A stretch of 64,000 nt of DNA from Oopsacas minuta (Eukaryota; Porifera; Hexactinellida; Lyssacinosida; Leucopsacidae). How positions within the stretch are numbered: the stretch's first letter is position 1; every line of letters begins with the position of its first letter. The DNA lies in assembly GCA_024704765.1 (NCBI GenBank), contig JAKMXF010000099.1, positions 320,432 through 384,431 of the forward strand. Direction: 5' to 3'. The notes beneath the pieces are model-generated. The model was not told the DNA's origin. It did no database searches and worked only from the letters and a program-made list of their open reading frames with translations. The position numbers were made by a program, and so were the translations under genes. Positions 39,901 to 54,900 of the stretch are shown here, piece after piece.

Positions 39901-42900
39901 GAATGTTATTGTAATAGGTTTGCATAGAGTCCTTCGATATCATTACAATAGCATAGTGGACCATCAGTGGTGTAGTATTGAGCGAGATCGAAATTTCGCT
40001 TGCGATAGTGGGATACTTGGATATCTTTGTCGAGTAGGTTTTTCTGTTTGAGCCTGGATGCAAGGAGTTCAGCTTTGTCTTTAGATAAGTCTAGATCCCT
40101 GACCAGGTCATTCAATTCTCCCTGTGTAGATGTTTGTGGCTCTAGTAATTCATCTTCCAGGACATAATTAGCATCTGTAGAATCTGCATGAACATCTTCC
40201 ACCATATCAGACCCGATTTTAATTTGCTGTGGCTTGGGAATTGGGATTGGTAATGAGATATCGTATGGAATTGGCCTGCGAGCAGGATCCAAGTCTGGGT
40301 AAACAAGAGCGTGCTTATTCTTGGCTGAGAATCCTGTAATGTCGATAAGGCAAAAGTAACAATCATCAAGGTGATTTTTCTGTTCCCTCCAGACCATGGG
40401 TATTGCAAATGGCATTGAAACTTTCCTTTTGTTCAACCAATCACGTAGTCCACTTGAACAGGAAGTGCATATAACATGTGGTGCCCACGACTTGTCTTGG
40501 TCACCAAGTGGACATTCGAAGTACAATTTGTATATGTTCTTTAATTGATTTGTGATTGGTTGTCTTGGTGATTTTACGCAAAAAGACCACAAACGTAACA
40601 GAAATTGTCGAGATGAGTTCTATAATTACGATGCATGTTTATAATTTGATTTGCTTGAATTCAAATAAGTAAAGTCATTTATATTCCAGATAATTGAATC
40701 AAAATAGGCATGCTCATATAGCAATTTAGTAACTAGGTAATACTATACTATTGAAAGACGGATATTGGATTTCAGAATAACTAGACGTGCTAGAGAAATT
40801 CTGATTGCAGATTCGAGTTCAGCATTCAAAAGTATGCTAAGATACATTTATGTGATCTCTGTTAAGAAATCTTGTTGAGTTGTGTTATATGAATGATTTG
40901 ATTGAATATTGATTTAGATACTATAATTGACCATAAATATCATGATAGATAACTGGTAACTAAGTTAAGAACAAGAGATAAGAAATGTTAATACATTTCT
41001 TTGTGGTAAACTATTGATGAATTTGGACCTAGATACAGAAATATACTAAGTTTGGCGTTTATAAAGTTATTTTTCGTAAGAACATAGAATTTTTAAATAA
41101 TCGGAAAGAAGAGGGAGTGGGTAATATTATTAGGATGTGATAGAATATGCAAAGACAATCTTGATAACTTGAGTATCCTTGGACATAGAAATTAGATTAT
41201 TATACCATTCGATAGCAAATATGCGACATACTATTACCAAATATTATATATAAAGGGGCTAAGTGAAAGGAATTTGAAATTTGGACAATTTAAAATCAAT
41301 TTTGCGAAAGTGACACAGCGAAAATATAAAAGCGCAAGGGTCAAATCGAAATATTTTTCAAATTTTAGTCCCGTATTTTCCTAAAAATGGTAAAGCCGAC
41401 TTTTTCCTTAGGTAGAATTTGAACCGACGATTTATGCTTTTCTCGCTTCGGCCTATTATCCATATCAGTATGTGTATACAGCTTGATGCGCTTTGTCAGA
41501 AGTACGCGGCAACATCAGTCTTCATGTCACTCATAACAATTGCTCCTTCATAACACCGCCCTCAGCAAATTGTCAACTTTATGTTGAATCTACCAAAGTA
41601 TCACAAATTATTACCACTAAAGCTGTTGTATGTATACAATCGGTTTTATACATTCCCATGAACTCTTCATGAGCAGTTGGTGCACTTTTCATCATATCGA
41701 ATTCTTATGAGTTATAACAACTTATTCAGTTTAACGATGTCAGTTTTTCATTGATCATGACTGAAAAGTATGACAGTTGAAGTTGGGCAATAATATTTCG
41801 CACACATTCACTGGCCATAATTGACAAGAATTCATTCTGAATTTCAGCGAAAGTATACTTCAACTTTGTCGTATCTGAAATTGATGTGATGCAATAATTC
41901 TCTTCCCCAAGAAGAACTAACAATTGGTGAATGTTTGAGTCCTTTCCATCACAATCTCCTCTTAATGAAATCCATTAGCGAGCAAGACATCGGATAGTTG
42001 AAAGAATTATCAATGGATATTTACTGTTGGGATTATTTTCCTAGGCATGATAAACTGGAAGTACAGGGTGGCTCCAAAGTTCTGCTACAAAATCACAATT
42101 AATATAAACCCTTTATCAGGAAATATTCTCAATCGTTTGCTCTTCCATGACATACCTTGTATGCTTCCTAACGAATATTATTTCAATTTAGTGTATACTA
42201 TTTCGAAAATAATTGTGATTGACCATGGAATCTGAGAGCTCAGCAATTATTGAGTTTGTTTTGGCGGGGAAAAGTCCCTCAGAAATTTTGAAGCTTAATA
42301 TTGCAAAATGACGTAGGGAATTATCTACAGGACGATAAATCGATATAAAGAAACTGGTGACACTGTAGACAAGCCGAGATCTGGTCGTCCATGCTCTGTA
42401 ACGACCCCTGCTATCAAGAAAGTGGTGCGAGAACAGATTCGGCGAAACCCACACTGTTAGATGAGGAAAATGGCCTGGTAGATCAATATATCTCGTCAAG
42501 TAATACAAAAGGTTGTCAAAAGAGACCTAGGAATGCGCTCTTTTAAATGCAAAAAGGTATAATTCCTATTTGGGTCGGTGAAAGAAAAGAGAGTGTCTCG
42601 GACCAAGAGCTTACTTGCTCCACACGCTATTGAGGTTATCGAAAATACTCTTTTCTCGGCTGAGAAAATTTCCTTCATAGAAGAGGCTACAAATAGCTAA
42701 AATGACATTGTCATCTCGCCTCAGTTTCAGCGATCCCTGATAAGTTCACATGTATTAGTCGGATGAAGAAACCGCTGTAGGTGATGGTTTCGGCTGAGGT
42801 CTCTGCTGTTGGTCGGACACCACTGATTTTAATCCCCCAGGAGTAAAATCAATGCCAAAAACATACCAAGAGCTTGCATTGTGCCTGTGGTAAAAGGTCT

Positions 42901-45900
42901 GAGCCAGACGATGTCCTCTGGACAGCCATTTGTCTTTCAACAAGATGGTACTCCCGCCCATACGACCCAAGATTGGCTGAAGCACAATATTCCCAATTTT
43001 ATACATAAGGATGAATGGCCACCATACACTCCCGATGTAAATCCCATGGACTATTCTATATAGTCTATCTTGAAAAACAAGGCTTGTTCTGTGTGACACA
43101 ACATAGTTAGCTCTCTAAGGATTTCCTTGTGTCGAGAATGGGAGAAGATACCCAAAGAAACTCTGCGTGTGTCGCAGTAGAAGGATTCCCGAACAGACTC
43201 TGGGCTGTCATTTCTAAAAGGGGCGGTTATATTAAATAAATGAATAGGAAATCTCTTCTTAATAGTATGTATTACTCATACTGGTCAACAAACAATTTGT
43301 TGCCTAAGATGTTAGATTCGTTACTATGTATATTTACCTCAGGGGAATCTGAAATGGCATCGGCTTATCCGAATTGGCCCTAGTTTTTGCGATACCTAAT
43401 GTTAAATTTGGCGTGATAAGTATAAAAATAGTTAGGTATACTACAAATGAATATCTTCACATTACTAGTGGCATGGTGTTCCAGTAGTGACATCTAACTT
43501 AATATGCTTCCAAGTGTAAATTTGAATTATTGAAATTTGTAGTTTTTGATTGTAACTCTTGACTGCAAACCGAAATTTGGAAATTATAATTTTTATCATT
43601 ATAGCTACTCCGTATGAAATACATTAATCTTTGTCAAAACAATTAATCGGTTAAATGTAATAATATTAAAAAGAATACTAAACATGTTTATTGAAGAACA
43701 TCTAAAAATCGTCTCTTCTTTGATTTTCTGTTATGGGATATCAGAGGGCAATCTCTCTGGAGGCTCAAACAGTAATCTGCCATCATGTGGGTTTCCCACC
43801 TGCCTCCCTATCTCTCTTCAATGACCTTGATGTCCTGATGAAACCTTTCCTCTCTTCCTCACTTAAATTCCCAAGGTTTTCAGGGAAACGATCCAGGTGG
43901 CTAAATAGATAGTGAACCTTGATGCTCATGTTAACATCTAAATCTTTAAATTTGGAAAGCATTTCATTGACCAAATCTATGTAGTTGTTAGCTTTATTAT
44001 TACCCAAGAAGTTATTGACACCAAAATAAATGCGCACCTCGCAGAAGATTCTAAATTAGTCATGGATTGGACGAAACCAGTGTTTCTTATGAGACTGCGG
44101 ATCTGAGGACCATCAAAGATCCCTGCTTTCAGTTTTTCATTGCTCATTGGTGGGAATGATCTGCAAATGGTCTTGAAACAGGGGCCGGCTTTATCTAAAG
44201 ATGTTACTAAGTGCAATATTATACCCAACTTGATGTCGAGTGGTGGATGAATGATTTTTTCTCTAGGAACCAATGGTCCATACAGAATATTTGCTTCTCC
44301 AACTGTTAGATCAGTTCTCAAGGGCCATACTTCATTTACCCAATGATCTTTGCGCGCTCTGCTGTCCCATAAACATATAAAACAAGGGTACTTATTGTAT
44401 CCACCTTGTTGGCCAAGTAGAAAGTTTACCATCTTGAGATCAACACATATCAACCACTGGTGTTCATGATATTTCAATTTTTGCAATACCATTTAAAAAT
44501 TTTCATACTCCCCTTAAGTTTGTTGAATGTCCAATTGGAATAGTTGCATATTTATTTCCATTATGCAATGAAACGCACTTTGAGCTTCTCTTGGAATTAT
44601 CAATGAATAGAGGCCAATCTTCTGGTCTATATTGTGATACTCCGATTTCCAGGAGAAATCCTCCGATATCATTGCAGAAGAGGTAACCTTCTTGTTGGTT
44701 AGGGTAATGAAGGAATCCTTCTTTTCTATGACAATAATAGGTTATCTTAATTCCAAGGCTAAGAATATTCTTCTCATTGTTCCTGGATGCAAAAATTTCT
44801 GAACACTCTTTAGACAGGTTGAGGTCCCTGATTAGATCATTGGGTTCTTCCTGATTGAATTAACCAGATAATGAAGAGCTAACCTCGAGTTCACTTTTAC
44901 TGAAATGACATATTGTGTCCAAATCTTCATCTATTCCATCACATCTATTGAGAGGTCTGGTACGGGGCTAAATTTTGGCAGAGGAAGCTCCTCACAGTGA
45001 AGCACAAGACGCCTAGCAGAGTCCAAATCAGGGTAACTCTACATTCTTTTCTTATGTTGATTAAATCCTTTCATATCGACCATCAAAAATAGTAATCATC
45101 ATAATGATTCCTCTATTCTCTCCATGCCATAGGCATGCCAAACTTAAAGCTCTTCCTCTTGCCATTAGCCACAGCCTTAGATATTCACTACATGTTTTAC
45201 ACACAAAATGCGGAGCCCATGGCTTGTCTTGGTCTCCAAGCTTCACCTTAAAGTAATCAAAGTATGCCTTTCGCATGAAGTCAAAGATCCTCTTCTCTGA
45301 TCTTTCAACGTATATTCAGCACATATGTAACAGAACGTATTAGGAGCATTAGAACATTTTCTTCTTGACGATGCCATAGAGTTAGAATATGCTAGATACT
45401 TATCATTATAAAAGTATTGATTAAATTGAATATACATTTGAAAAAGGTAACTAACAATATAACATAAATGTGGACCAAAATTAAGAGCCTATCAAGCAAA
45501 TCCGATGTAATTTCGAACTCGCACAGCAAATATAGTCCAAATTCAATCTAAAATCTTAGGTAACGGAAATAAAAATATTTTTTGTTGGCCTGCGTTTTAT
45601 ATATAAAATCAATGATGTAGGTCATGCTGTAAAACATTGTAGACAAAATGGTTTGTATCAGAACTTTGGAGCACCCTGTAGTTACAAATTTCAGTAAAAT
45701 CTGTGATTACTTTTGAGCCTACAAGGTAGGTAGCGTATACCTATTTCTTTTGGCTGTTTTCACCAATGTTTTCTTGCAACAGTTTCCTAATATCTCCACC
45801 TTTTTTAATCCGATACCACTGGCGGCAATATTTAACATGCATAATTACCTACCGCTACCAATACCTGCATCATACTCTTACTAGTTAGCGTATTAGCCAT

Positions 45901-48900
45901 AAAGTCTAAACTTCTAGGAAATTCCCTGACAAAAGCAATTTCTTGATTGCAGGACCTAAAAACAGATAATCTGGGTGTGGCGATGAATAAATATCATTGC
46001 GGAATTCTCAGACCTCTCCATTTGTAGAATAGAAATTGGTACTACTTCATTGGGGGCGCGCGCACTGAAATACTGACACCTGCGGCTCGTAGTATATTTC
46101 ATGATTGGATGAGAAAGAGAAATACATTTTTGATCAATTTGTGAGGCAGAATATTCGACATTATATACAAAATGTGTGGAGTAGATAGATTAGCGTATAA
46201 TCGTATGAAGAACAACCATCTGCTACGGACGTGCATAATGGCGTACTTAATATTCTGTTGTGTGTATCACCAAGGAGGCTTGAAAACGAGAAGGAAGACT
46301 GAAAATGTGTTTACCACATATCTCGAGAATCATGTATGATATAGCTTAAGTCATGACCTGATAAACATAAGGAAGGCCTGTCAGTAATTCGTAAATTTGG
46401 GATCATGAATGGAGTATTAGTTGAGAGCTTTTTTTCATGATTTCATTATTGAAACAGTCATTATTCCTGAATGAATGTATTTCGCATTTGTGGAACATCA
46501 CATTTTATACCAATCTATACTATAAATTTCAGGAATGTATCTAAATATGTACACACTACGCCTTTATTCAGTTATATATATATATCATTCTTTGACGCCT
46601 TCGAATGTTAAATATAGCATCTATCATCTCAAAGTTAGTTTACCAAAAGATTTATTTGCAGCCTATCAAAAAATTGTAATACCTAATTTTCTCGTTATTG
46701 AGTTTCGATAATAACCATAGTTAACAAATGTTTATGAATATTCAATTATAACTCATGAATCATTATAATTTGGGTAAAATCAGAATACATAATTTATATA
46801 CTGTATACCTAACTCCCATCCCATGTAAAGTTGTGATAAATTTTGAATTCTAATAATTGAAGAATATTACTCCTGAGCGAATTATTATTGCGCTAATGCG
46901 ATTGGGCATATCGTATGTCAAGTTTTGAAGAATGACAAGTTAAATATCTGTCCACACATTTTTTCAGAATCAATACGTTGGAATTTATTGTCCTAACTTC
47001 AGAGAGTTTGCTGAGCTTGTCTACAAGGATAGGCCATAAGTTTCGTTCGGATTCAAATCCGGAGAGTTACCTGGCCAGTCAATCTTTGCACAGTGGCTTG
47101 GTAGATACTCTCAACACCAAGCTCGAATGAGCTTGGTGGTGTGGACTGGAGCGCCTTCCTGCATAAAAATCAATTAGAACATCTGTTTATTAATCGACCA
47201 TTCCAAAACAGTGCCACAATTTGCTGTTCTTTTCATTTCATCCATGCAAAACCTTTCAATATTTCTCCAGAAATTATTCTCCATTTTTATTATGTTTCTG
47301 AGGGATTATATGGAGTCCTGAGAGTGCCTGATATGACAACATCCCCAAACTTTGATTTTTGGTGAATTTCACAATTTTGTAGTGCTGAACATGTGTGAAC
47401 TACGTGACCACACGATCGTCTTGTCTGCTTTGTGTTCGAATAGATGAAATAGTGATTCATCGGACCATAAAACCTTCTCCCAGTATGTCAGAGATCTATT
47501 ATTGTGTTATATAACTAAATAGATTCGATTTTGCATTATTTTCTTAGTGACTCTCTGCCTTTTGTTAGGATGAATATGTATCAGCTGTCTTGAAATAAAA
47601 TCAATTATTCCAGGATAGTATCAGAGATTATTTACATTTACTTGAGTACTAACTCCAATATCAATGTGTTTTCTTTAACTTTATTATCGAATTTAGACTC
47701 TGATATTTCTTTCATAGTGCCAACCAAAGGCTGACTTTCCTGTGACTTATAGCATTAAATTAACAGTTGCTTCATTCTCAAATTCTTCAATTATTTCATT
47801 ACAACTTTCTACCTCACCATTAACACACATTTCAGATTCTGCAAATGCACTATTACAATCAATGGATCGTTTCGCAACATAAAATATGACATAAAAATTT
47901 GAAAAGTAGGTCAACTTCATTCAATTTTTACAATTTACGATTCGAACAATAACATGCAGAACTATTCTCTTGATCTTATTATCCATTTTGAACTTTAGAC
48001 TATTTTGTACTTATCATGTCTATTACGTGAGCTATACACGTATGTCATACTGTATTTCCATGTAATTTCACCATTACATACAAACGTCCAACAGTTTTGG
48101 AGGTAATTCAGAATATGAAATATTTTATGGGTAAAGCAAGAACTATATGATTATAACTCTGCTATAATCCATTTCTATTGTATTTATTTTAAGTCTATTA
48201 ATGTCCATTAATAACCAATTTTGAACTTGAATACCATTTATTCAAGAATTATGAAATTTCAGCTGTACTTACCATAACACTGTCATTTCTCATTCAGGTA
48301 TTGTACTGCTTGAATGCTCAAAATGATGGATAGTAAGAGCATAAGGCAATATTATATTTGAGCAGGAAGGTAGTTTACTAATCGAGAGCCGGTAGCATCC
48401 AAATTTATAACTACAGCCTGGCCCTGAAACAATTTGATAAGATCTATTTGGTTGGAAGTATACGTACATATGTAAAACAAATTGATCTTGCACAAAGTAC
48501 TGAACATATCCTGAAATAGTTGATTCAGGAGGTAATGACGAAATTGCAGCTGAATAGTTACTACATCTTGCATGAAAGAATGAGAAAACCTACTAACATT
48601 TGTCATTTTTGATTAAACTTTGGTTTAAGAATCTGCCAATTTACATACTTAAAATTACCTAAAAATCCTCCTGTTTGTCAGAATAGTTGAATTGGTTTCT
48701 AAATTTTTTGCTCACTGAATATGTATCTGACAATCCCCCCCTTATTTCTGCGCTCTCTACAAGATAAATTTCGACTGTAAGCACTCGTATCATCTCTTTA
48801 GTGAGTTGAAAGAGATCCTTCTGGATACAATTTGAAGATAGGATTGTTTTTCTTAAGCTGTCTGATTTTATACCTATAATACTTGAAATTCAAAACACAT

Positions 48901-51900
48901 ATATTGTTTACACCAGTGGGTCCAAACTGTGGGGTGTTTGCTTGCCTCAAGGGGCTCTGGGAAGATAATGAGGCATTGGATGAAGGTTTACTCTAACATC
49001 TATAAATTTTGCGAAATACTATTTTGTCATTATTGTGTTGTGCACTTTACCGATAATGACAATTCTAACACATTGCCCACAAGAAGAGCTAATTATTCAC
49101 CATTTACGATCAATCAATGCCTTCAATGGTATTGTTTCCTTGTTTTGAATTAACAGTTCAGACTGCTTCTTAAGAGAGAAGTTATAAAAAGTTATCATAC
49201 CATGTTATTTCATTAATTACCTCAATAGTAGACACGGCTTTTCTTGCATATCCAAACATGGCTGAAAACCCCAAGAAATTTGCAGTAATTATTCCATCGA
49301 TTATCTGGAATTTAGTGTCATCGCTTCACCTACTTCTCAAGTAATACCCTTTTGTTTACTCTGCAATCAAGTGTTCTCGAATGAAGGCATGAAACCTTCA
49401 CATAGATGCGGCCATTTCACAAAAAAACACTCAGATAAGAAAGACACGGACCTCAAATATTACCAGACTTTAAGCAAGCAGTTTGCAACCGTAGTTCCAT
49501 AGATGGAATCATTAACAAAATTTCTACAAAACCTACTATGGTCTTGTTGCTTCTTACAAAGATCTCTTTTAATCGCCAAATGTGGGAAGCCTCATGCAAT
49601 AGGTGAAATGCTCACCCTTCCAGCTATAGGAGGGGTTATATCTACTGTTATGCATCAAGATGCGTCTAGTGTAGTTAGATCAATTCGCTTAAGTAATAAC
49701 TCAGTTTCGAGCAGGATCGAAGAATTGGCTATAGATGTCGAACAACAGTTGTGTAAAGTTTCACAAACGACGAAAATCGCTTTGCAGCTTGATGAGTCAA
49801 CCTTACGTGACGATGAAGCCTTACTTATGGCGTATGTACGATATATTCACAATGATGTATCAAAAGAAAAAATGCTCTTCTCCAAGCCACTAGAAACAGA
49901 TACCAGAGGTGAGACAATATTTATGGTGGTAAAGAAATTATATGAAGAGAAGAACATACCAAATAGGAAATATTATTGCGTGTACTACTGATGGAGACCT
50001 TCAATGATTGGACGTCATCGTGGTTTCATAGCTCATCTGAAACGAGCTGTGCTGAATGTGAACTAACCTTGCGACAGAATATTGCCTTCTTGAATTTGGG
50101 CACTTACCTTGTTTACGTGAACTGCATATGGAAAATAATAACATAATTACAAATGACAACATTCAAATTTACTGTTCACATATTGTTTCCCTCAAAAGAT
50201 TTGACCGAATTAGTTATCCCTAATTTGTGATAAATCCATTTGGAACAAATATAGAAACTTTGGATCCACAATTTCAAGAAGAAATCATCGATTTGTAGAA
50301 CGATATCGAATGCTGGGCTATATTCACCCAATGTGGATATAGCGCATTCTAGATGAAGATGGAAGTCTCTGAACACTATCCCCATATTTTTCAAACGGTA
50401 AATTGATGTTTATTGTATTTCCATCATCATATCTTGTCAAGAAGGGATTCACCACAATAGTTAATCTGCTCACAAAACAAAAAAATCGACTGGAAATATC
50501 AACAAGAGGCGACTTGAGGCTCTTTCTGACGCAGTTAGAACCGGATGTAGTTAAACTGGTAAAGAGTCACCAAAGTAATGGATCACATGCACCAACGTAT
50601 TCTGATGCTTAGATTAGTCTCTAAATACTCAATTAATCTATCTTTTATATTTCCATATAGTCACTAATAAATACTGAATCAAAAAGTAGTAAGGAGGGGG
50701 CGTTCTGTAAGTATTAGGTCGATAAGGGGGCGTTAAATTGGTAAAGGTTGGGAACATTGGTTTACACCATGGAACTAAGAAGAACATACATTGGTCCAAT
50801 TACCTACAAATGATATTCTATTGTTCAAATCAGTAATATATACACTAATCCATTCTGTGATTTCAAGATAAAATTCTCCTGATTTGCGATTTACAAATTG
50901 CATTTCAACTTTGGAGCTGACCTCTGACAATTTATCCAGAACTTCACTTTCTACACTACAATTAGGACTGTGCCTGAGGAAGGAGAAGTGCTTACTTAAC
51001 TATACCTTCAACACGAATTAGGTATTCAGTATAATGATTTAAGCTGGTATTACCATGAGTATCAAATTCCTTTCTTTATTCTAATACACAACTAATGAAG
51101 AGGCTCAAAATCTCTCCACTTAATCACACATATTTGTTGCTGAACATTTGATAAACTAAAGTATGACAAGGTTGTATGACTACTAGATATAAAAATACCA
51201 GTGGAATACACTAAACTAATATATTGCTATAAGAACCTGTGATGATATTAATGAAATGACAATACGCATCAATAATTAATGGATCGGTGATTGTGAAAGT
51301 CCAAGAGTATTTCTAAAAAATATGCATGAAATTTACTTGATGCAATTTTCTGAATTCAGAAGTTTGTTTAAATATTTTATTTCCCATGTTCGTCCTTATT
51401 ATGTTGTGTCGTGTGATGAGTTCCGGATTGATCTCAATACCGCTAAGGATCGTAAGAATATATAACTCACAAGCTCAGAGCAGATGATAGGTCTAATGAA
51501 TTCGAAATAATTACTAAGTCAAATGATATTCTGGAAAGCCTGAGGCTATCGTTGGAAAACGCAAGCCAATACAAGCACGCTACAATTCGAGAGAATAAAA
51601 TGATGTCACGTCACTGAAATATAACTGCGCAAGAAATTCTGAAAGGATCAATAATTATCAAAAAAGTACATATGAAAATGAAAAAATAACGGAACAATAG
51701 TTATTGCAATAAAGTCAAAAGAGCAAAAATGAATTACAAAAATACATAAAGATCAAAATTGTTCTATTGATTGGATGATACCATATAATAATTCCATTGA
51801 TGGAGAAAAAGGTTGATTTGCAATAATATCATTTTAAAATCAAATTGAATAAATTTTGATGTATATTTGCATGAATATGATAAAGTAATACCATAATTCT

Positions 51901-54900
51901 ATTTTCTTAAATCATGTTGAAGGGCAAATTGATTATTCAAGTTGCAATAGAATGGTATTCACACAAATTTCATTTTATTGTTTCAAATCATTGATTTACC
52001 TTTTTGAAAATTTCAGAATTCATATATTTTTCACCTCCGTCGTACTTATTTATTTTACTTCAATGTGCGTAGTTATTTCCTGGGATAAAATTAAATCTTT
52101 TTTTCAGAATATTAGCACTATATGGTGACCCAAAGGACTTATTAGTAACGAAATTGGTTACATATTTACTTGTATGCACACTACTGGAGTATACAGTGGC
52201 AAATTGGATGCTCAAGATGTTCATGAATCTTTCAAAATATATTTCACGCCAAATAATTAGTACTACCGACCTCTGAATTCTTAAGGGAATTGAACCATAA
52301 GACACCAGAGAAGGTATCTACATAATTTGAAGGGGTTCTCATGATAAATAGTTTCAAGAAATAATCTCAAACTAGAATTCGTAATACACACAAAACAGAG
52401 ATTTATCGATTTATAGACTATCGTTGCAAATTATATTTTGTTTTTTCGATAATATCTTTAGTATTACAAACGTATCTCACTTATCGATTAGCATAAGCTT
52501 GAGCTTAACCTGCTTATATAGAATATGATTCATCCCACATCACTCTATCTTCTGCAATTCTGTCTTAAAAAAGGAATTACTCTAGCTCTGTGGGTTGTTA
52601 ATATTTATCATTGATATACAATATACATAAACTTCCATATCGCAACTAGGTTCTCAGAGCTGGGCGAGCATGACTCAGAGAGCGCTAACTTTTGGTGGAT
52701 GAATATTTCTTATCTTACCAATTTTCCTGACTATAATAGAATATTCGATAAAAGTACTCCATATTCAATAATTTCATTTCATTTTACTGTCCCGATTATA
52801 ATATGGGATTATTTTCCAGTGCTAAATATTACCTTATTCGTTTGTTTTCACCACTAGAATGAGCCAATTAGATAAGTATTTCGGGAAAGAGAAGAGTGAA
52901 ATTTCAATAATGAGATAGTCAAGTTTTGTGGACTCTTCTTGGTGCTACCGAGCACCACGTGCACAGTAGAACGGAGTTTCTCAACCATAAGAAGATTGAA
53001 AACTTTCAGGGGCTACCGTAGGGCAAAATCAGTATAATTGGTTATCAATGATATTTACACACCCGGAATTAGTTACTCCAGAAGTCAGAACTTTGGTAGT
53101 TTATGAATTTATCTATGGAGAGTACAAGAGGGGTAGCATTTTTAGTGCATTTGTTTAACTAATACATATTCTTTAGTTCCTTTATTTTATGTAAATCACT
53201 GATAAACGTATTATGTCTCCACGCACATCCGTAATTTGCCGACCCAAAAAGCCCCTAGTTGCGCCTATCTCACAGTATACAAAGAGAATTTCAGAATCGA
53301 ATTCTAAATTTAGTTGGGTAAATGAATGGTAACAGTTTCCTGAAAGCTCTAACCAAAACGGAGCTAGAGCTTGAAATATTCAACACAAAATATATTGTAT
53401 AAAACGTCAAACTCCTCTCTTTCGAATCATACTAATTTCGTTTAAATTTGACCAGTAGAAGCAGTTGCGGAACTACGCCCGTGAATCAATGGGCGTTGTA
53501 TCTTGGTAGGTGAAATTGTTCCTTAGTAGCTGCGAACTGACATTATTTTCAGTCTTTGTATAGTCTGTGATTCATGGTCGTTATTTTGTGGATATACAAA
53601 AATCTATTAGAAGTAATTGCTTATACCGTGATGGATCATGTCTTAATTAATATATTCTTAGTTGTTTATTTGTTCAGTGTTCCATGGCCAACTCTGCAAC
53701 AAATAAACTCTCGCGCTCCCTTCAAAATTATTGGGTACATAGCTAATCTTGCCCCCGGATCGGTCCCCTTGCTGAGAAAACAGCTGGCGATGAAGTTGTT
53801 ATTTTGACTATTAGGAAACACTCAAATTAGCCACCCCACTCTTCGTTCCAGATCCAGCTTCCCGGAACGCAGAACCTGGATTATATTTGAATGAAGTTGT
53901 TAGTTGTGATTATATTATTTTATGATCCTTCCTTTTCATATATTGTATTTCCTTAAGTAATTTTTAATTCCTACACGTTGCTTTATCAAAAATTTTAACT
54001 CAATCTTCTACCTGAAGTTCCTTATATGTTTCCTCTATTTACTTTCAGCATCCCTTAAGTGTTCCTTATTAACTAATTTTCGTGTTCTCCAAAATATTCG
54101 TTTATGCATCAGTACTTTTCACCCAATACCATTTTTTATATTACCTGGAATTTCTTATCGAATACCAGAATATTATCCAATATCCATATTTGCCAACCTC
54201 TGTCAAATCAATCTTTGGAAGGAGCTCAAAATTTCCCTGGAATTTGGGTATATTACCTGGACACCAGATTATATTCTCGCTCGCTACGCTTGCTCTTTAA
54301 TGAATTAAATTCCTGCCATCATATACTTTTCTCCCTGGACACTCCCTGGACACATTTTTGTGTGTTAATCTTAATTAGGAAATTTATTGTCCAGGGAATT
54401 TCTGAGAGCATTAAAGTTGTCATTTACGATCTAGAAAATAGGATTGATTGAGTAATGATAATCTTCATTATTCGTTCTAAAATAAATTTTGCTTAACGCA
54501 TTATGATAGATCATAGTTGAAATGCATAATTCAATTGTAAATTCTTATATGTCACTAAGACTTACATAAGCTAGCTCTAACATGCATATTTCTTGCGATA
54601 TGTGCTAAAAACATATTTACTGTCGATTTGTCGTTTCACGCCTTCTCGGTGAAATACATTGCCTTAAGTTATATATGCCATGACTCCATATTACTTTACA
54701 GATCATCTGGCCTGGTGGCATTCTGGGTAGGAATTACTTGTGTTGGAAATGTTAGAATTTATAGATTGAAATTGGTGGGAAGAAGGTTTGACAAAAGATC
54801 ATACAATATGTGAGAACACGGCGAGATGTGAAGACCAATAACCGATTAGAAAGCTGTAAAGGAACAGCTGAAGCATATATTCAATTTCATATCGAGTTCT

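Larger units (their letters stand above)
36062..41454 (-). mobile_element. 5.4-kb element with long inverted repeats, 9-bp duplication and two unnamed genes
   Basis: Inverted arms 36062-36412 and ~41100-41454 match over about 350 bases (for example TAAATCGTCGGTTCAA, TCAAATCGAAATATTTTTCA, AAATCAATTTTGCGAAAGTG). A 9-bp direct repeat, attatccat, flanks the arms at 36053-36061 and 41455-41463. Long arms with 9-bp duplications are typical of Mutator-type elements, but neither gene inside looks like a known MULE transposase. Two minus-strand genes of arthropod repeated families lie between the arms, in the same direction. Both are lightly broken, so this is an old copy of a once autonomous element, or an element carrying a second nested one. 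Confidence 0.75.
42064..45678 (+). mobile_element. Tc1-like element split by a later insertion
   Basis: Inverted ends CAGGGTGGCTCCAAAGTTCT (42064) and, inward from 45678, CAGGGTGCTCCAAAGTTCTG, flanked by TA at 42062-42063 and 45679-45680. A Tc1-like coding region occupies 42222-43235; 43283-45590 is a separate element. Without it the Tc1 copy would be about 1.3 kb, the normal size. Confidence 0.8.

Noticed and set aside
53574-53807. 77-residue hydrophobic plus-strand frame as a membrane exon
   Set aside because: Composition is what AT-rich DNA gives, it does not fit the phases of exons 5 and 6, and START 2 is continuous without it.
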